Of a stretch of DNA of 64,000 nucleotides, positions 63,201-64,000 are shown in pieces; position 1 is the stretch's first letter; every line of letters begins with the position of its first letter. The DNA is taken from positions 1 through 64,000 of the forward strand of contig NZ_CABVHJ010000028.1 of assembly GCF_902497745.1 (NCBI RefSeq), in the 5' to 3' direction. Below the pieces are notes generated by a model that saw only the letters and a program-made list of their open reading frames with translations, was not told where the DNA came from and ran no database searches. Both the position numbers and the translations under genes were made by a program. The stretch comes from Pseudomonas fluorescens (GTDB lineage Bacteria > Pseudomonadota > Gammaproteobacteria > Pseudomonadales > Pseudomonadaceae).

Positions 63201-64000
63201 GCGCTGAACTTACGAGGCGAGGCCTGGGGGCCAGCTCTGAAAAACATCAAGCCGCGAGAAAAATTTTCATTCTTCAAGTTGTTCAAACGAACGACGCCTT
63301 TCAGTTACACAAAAGCCTACTTGAAAAAAGCCACGCCCCTTGCCCAGAACAAACTGGACAACACGCTGCAGCTATTGTCGGAGATCGAAAATGACGATGT
63401 CCGCTCTATTGTCAAATACGTTTTCGGCACGAATTCGGACGAAGCCATCAACTACGTGAGCAAGAATTTGCGGGCAATGCGCAAGGATCTCGGATTGCTG
63501 GGGCATCACCATATGTCTTTCCGCCAACGTGGTACCGATACACTCGCCGCGTTAAAAACCACAACTTATAAACACTGGAAAGCCAGTCTTGATGTGGGCA
63601 CACAGGTGGATGACAGCGCGACGAAATTCCTTGCGATCTATCCTGACAACCTGGATGAATGGTACCAAATGGCCAAGTACGACGATGCCCGGGTTGGCGA
63701 TGTTCTCGTCCACGAAATGTCTCACGGCACGCCAGGCACACTTGATTTCTACTATGGAGAAGTCAGAGCCAGTATCACCCCGGCAGAATACGATGCGGCA
63801 GGCTTGATGGAGTTCGCTCGAAATGCTCGCAAGGCACACCCGAAGAATCTGGCCAACCCTCACCACGCTTTTGCGAACCTTGCAGACTTCGAAGAGTTTG
63901 AGGCGAACCTCACCAAATGGCCGAAACTGGTGCAGGACCATCCTGCATTGCTCAATGCCGAATCCTATTCAGTGGCGGTCTCGCTGATCGATCAGTACCG
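60297..64000 (+). CDS. Very large toxin-like protein with HExxH motif (3' end outside window)
   Basis: A single frame stays open from ATG 60297 to the window end, giving at least 1234 residues. An in-frame stop at 60261-60263 and no other in-frame start before 60297 support this start, although its ribosome-binding site is weak. The first 800 residues are soluble, with no recognised family. A hydrophobic segment lies at about 838-870 (AAMTILLVVGAVAQVVSVVA). Residues 1139-1143 read HEMSH in DVLVHEMSHGTPGT, a zinc metallopeptidase HExxH motif. The large size, central hydrophobic segment and C-terminal protease-like motif resemble toxins of the Mcf/dermonecrotic or effector type in pseudomonads. 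Function is inferred; the missing 3' part is needed for a family call. Confidence 0.75.
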   Translation, partial: MNITNINWATHKDFLNPVRHTQLDHAERLEVIYKLKQRQNTASPSQAISLAGATLTLESGSTLERALQPGRKMLQRLCEQAAFKKLTATLKLPDDSHFAVTAKGEIYANYSGKTLEFASAFKLAPTLKDDFLTLVEMAERAGGSISLAEQIELEQWLKFHDFLIPQTAAECSRLTTFMELPPPVAPLAGNYWEMIRSGAENAVTLSADQRNEFRRLIASYLKGQSLLEQLSYSIFGGPSTPFKRSEAEQILERLVSSPIALRWARAYVRDLGWYGAQENQPQSDESLKQLILTSLLLDIHPRIGEGEPRNQVAGFDLYAVEHLELSFADVHTAFEKHLVQHHRITERNAALAAHLLLAEAAPEFLVKDLPATLALGTPQWVEFCRIVAVQETIAPGSTRSMTYTRLHQLSKPGPVSGFGKTLDALAAGDAVIDWAVLNKIITPDDIAKSIPGALEKASTAYARVAATLAETADTLGRPLPTRRSVSLDILKQVAKGCSYLEHDVMFQKNDVAWVDAYGDRALLSPVELHMSNDLATREWEVKNGESIYTAFPRMLPNLIAPDGEFHRQFNRDYLKHMKAMGTHLKQAFCTMPLVDRTRLLKGKVTIFSLRPSVAKLQTPNNLPTNPISSTLYSIFATSRKPTESHKEIEEAMGRYGVVLCCEFEDRMTCYELFTLHGTCRENRQLAALIEKENLLSTSVRSNATGYSLPATVHSLPTNIECYTHGVPPGLIEVSSGVIDKIGQLPVSAPSEEIKGYYQSFYSTEFDPLANFVLKHRPIATYDELVRECWGQTRLEAVRAKREADLDTFLNFVVPFKSCIEDLSSDDVERQVQGAGTCALEAAMTILLVVGAVAQVVSVVAKTMTVATKASALAKVGLVLVNNVFNPLDGLPDLLFKGGKLLRRGFNSGFAQLENVLSDARKWSGTSSPQRHLAATIDPDTIRLADWRPAQASQDIFQVWATRHNDEWFALNLRGEAWGPALKNIKPREKFSFFKLFKRTTPFSYTKAYLKKATPLAQNKLDNTLQLLSEIENDDVRSIVKYVFGTNSDEAINYVSKNLRAMRKDLGLLGHHHMSFRQRGTDTLAALKTTTYKHWKASLDVGTQVDDSATKFLAIYPDNLDEWYQMAKYDDARVGDVLVHEMSHGTPGTLDFYYGEVRASITPAEYDAAGLMEFARNARKAHPKNLANPHHAFANLADFEEFEANLTKWPKLVQDHPALLNAESYSVAVSLIDQY

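Noticed and set aside
1..64000. CRISPR array or tRNA/rRNA gene
   Set aside because: No regularly spaced repeats and no recognisable tRNA or rRNA sequence were seen.

Overview
The window reads as a chromosome segment of a Pseudomonas of the fluorescens group. The evidence is a complete MexE/MexF/OprN-type efflux operon, an inverted pair of the 24-base repeat typical of fluorescens-group REPINs, a TccC-like RHS protein, the GC-rich codon use of the right half, and many two-component genes. No rRNA, tRNA or CRISPR array was recognised.

Left part (1-27.9 kb) is an accessory defence island. It opens with a 5'-truncated IS66-family element whose right end (about 1737) cuts into a small zinc-ribbon gene remnant. 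Then come four minus-strand genes: a helicase with a C-terminal nuclease-like motif (10417-7487), an AT-rich unknown gene (7230-6289), a HEPN-like gene (6223-4916) and an Mrr-like nuclease/STAND ATPase (4561-2303). After a 650-base gap comes a second block: a Wadjet operon jetABCD (18586-11084) with a divergent WYL-domain regulator (18720-19607), an ATPase plus HNH nuclease pair resembling Septu (22269-19856), a 55-residue gene (22589-22422) and a 1451-residue STAND ATPase with a C-terminal PD-(D/E)xK-like motif (27373-23018). This block is bracketed by diverged direct repeats of about 140 bases (10664-10800 and 27711-27853), as expected for an inserted module.

Middle part (28-46.6 kb) is ordinary chromosome. 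It holds an MFS exporter divergent from an AraC-type regulator, then SDR, EamA and LysR genes, a small lipoprotein, an M20 metallopeptidase, mexEF-oprN with a candidate MexT box upstream, a REPIN, an AaeXAB-like aromatic-acid efflux operon, and a TPR protein.

Right part (46.7-64 kb) combines signalling with toxin-like genes. A KaiC-like ATPase is translationally coupled to a hybrid histidine kinase. Converging on it is an RHS/TccC-like protein. A tightly overlapping minus-strand operon follows: a large hybrid kinase, CheR, CheB, a receiver-kinase and a stand-alone receiver. A further single-receiver gene and a very large HExxH-containing toxin-like gene (60297 to beyond the window end) are on the plus strand. 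Two of these units have AlgU-like promoter candidates, which would suggest envelope or osmotic stress control.
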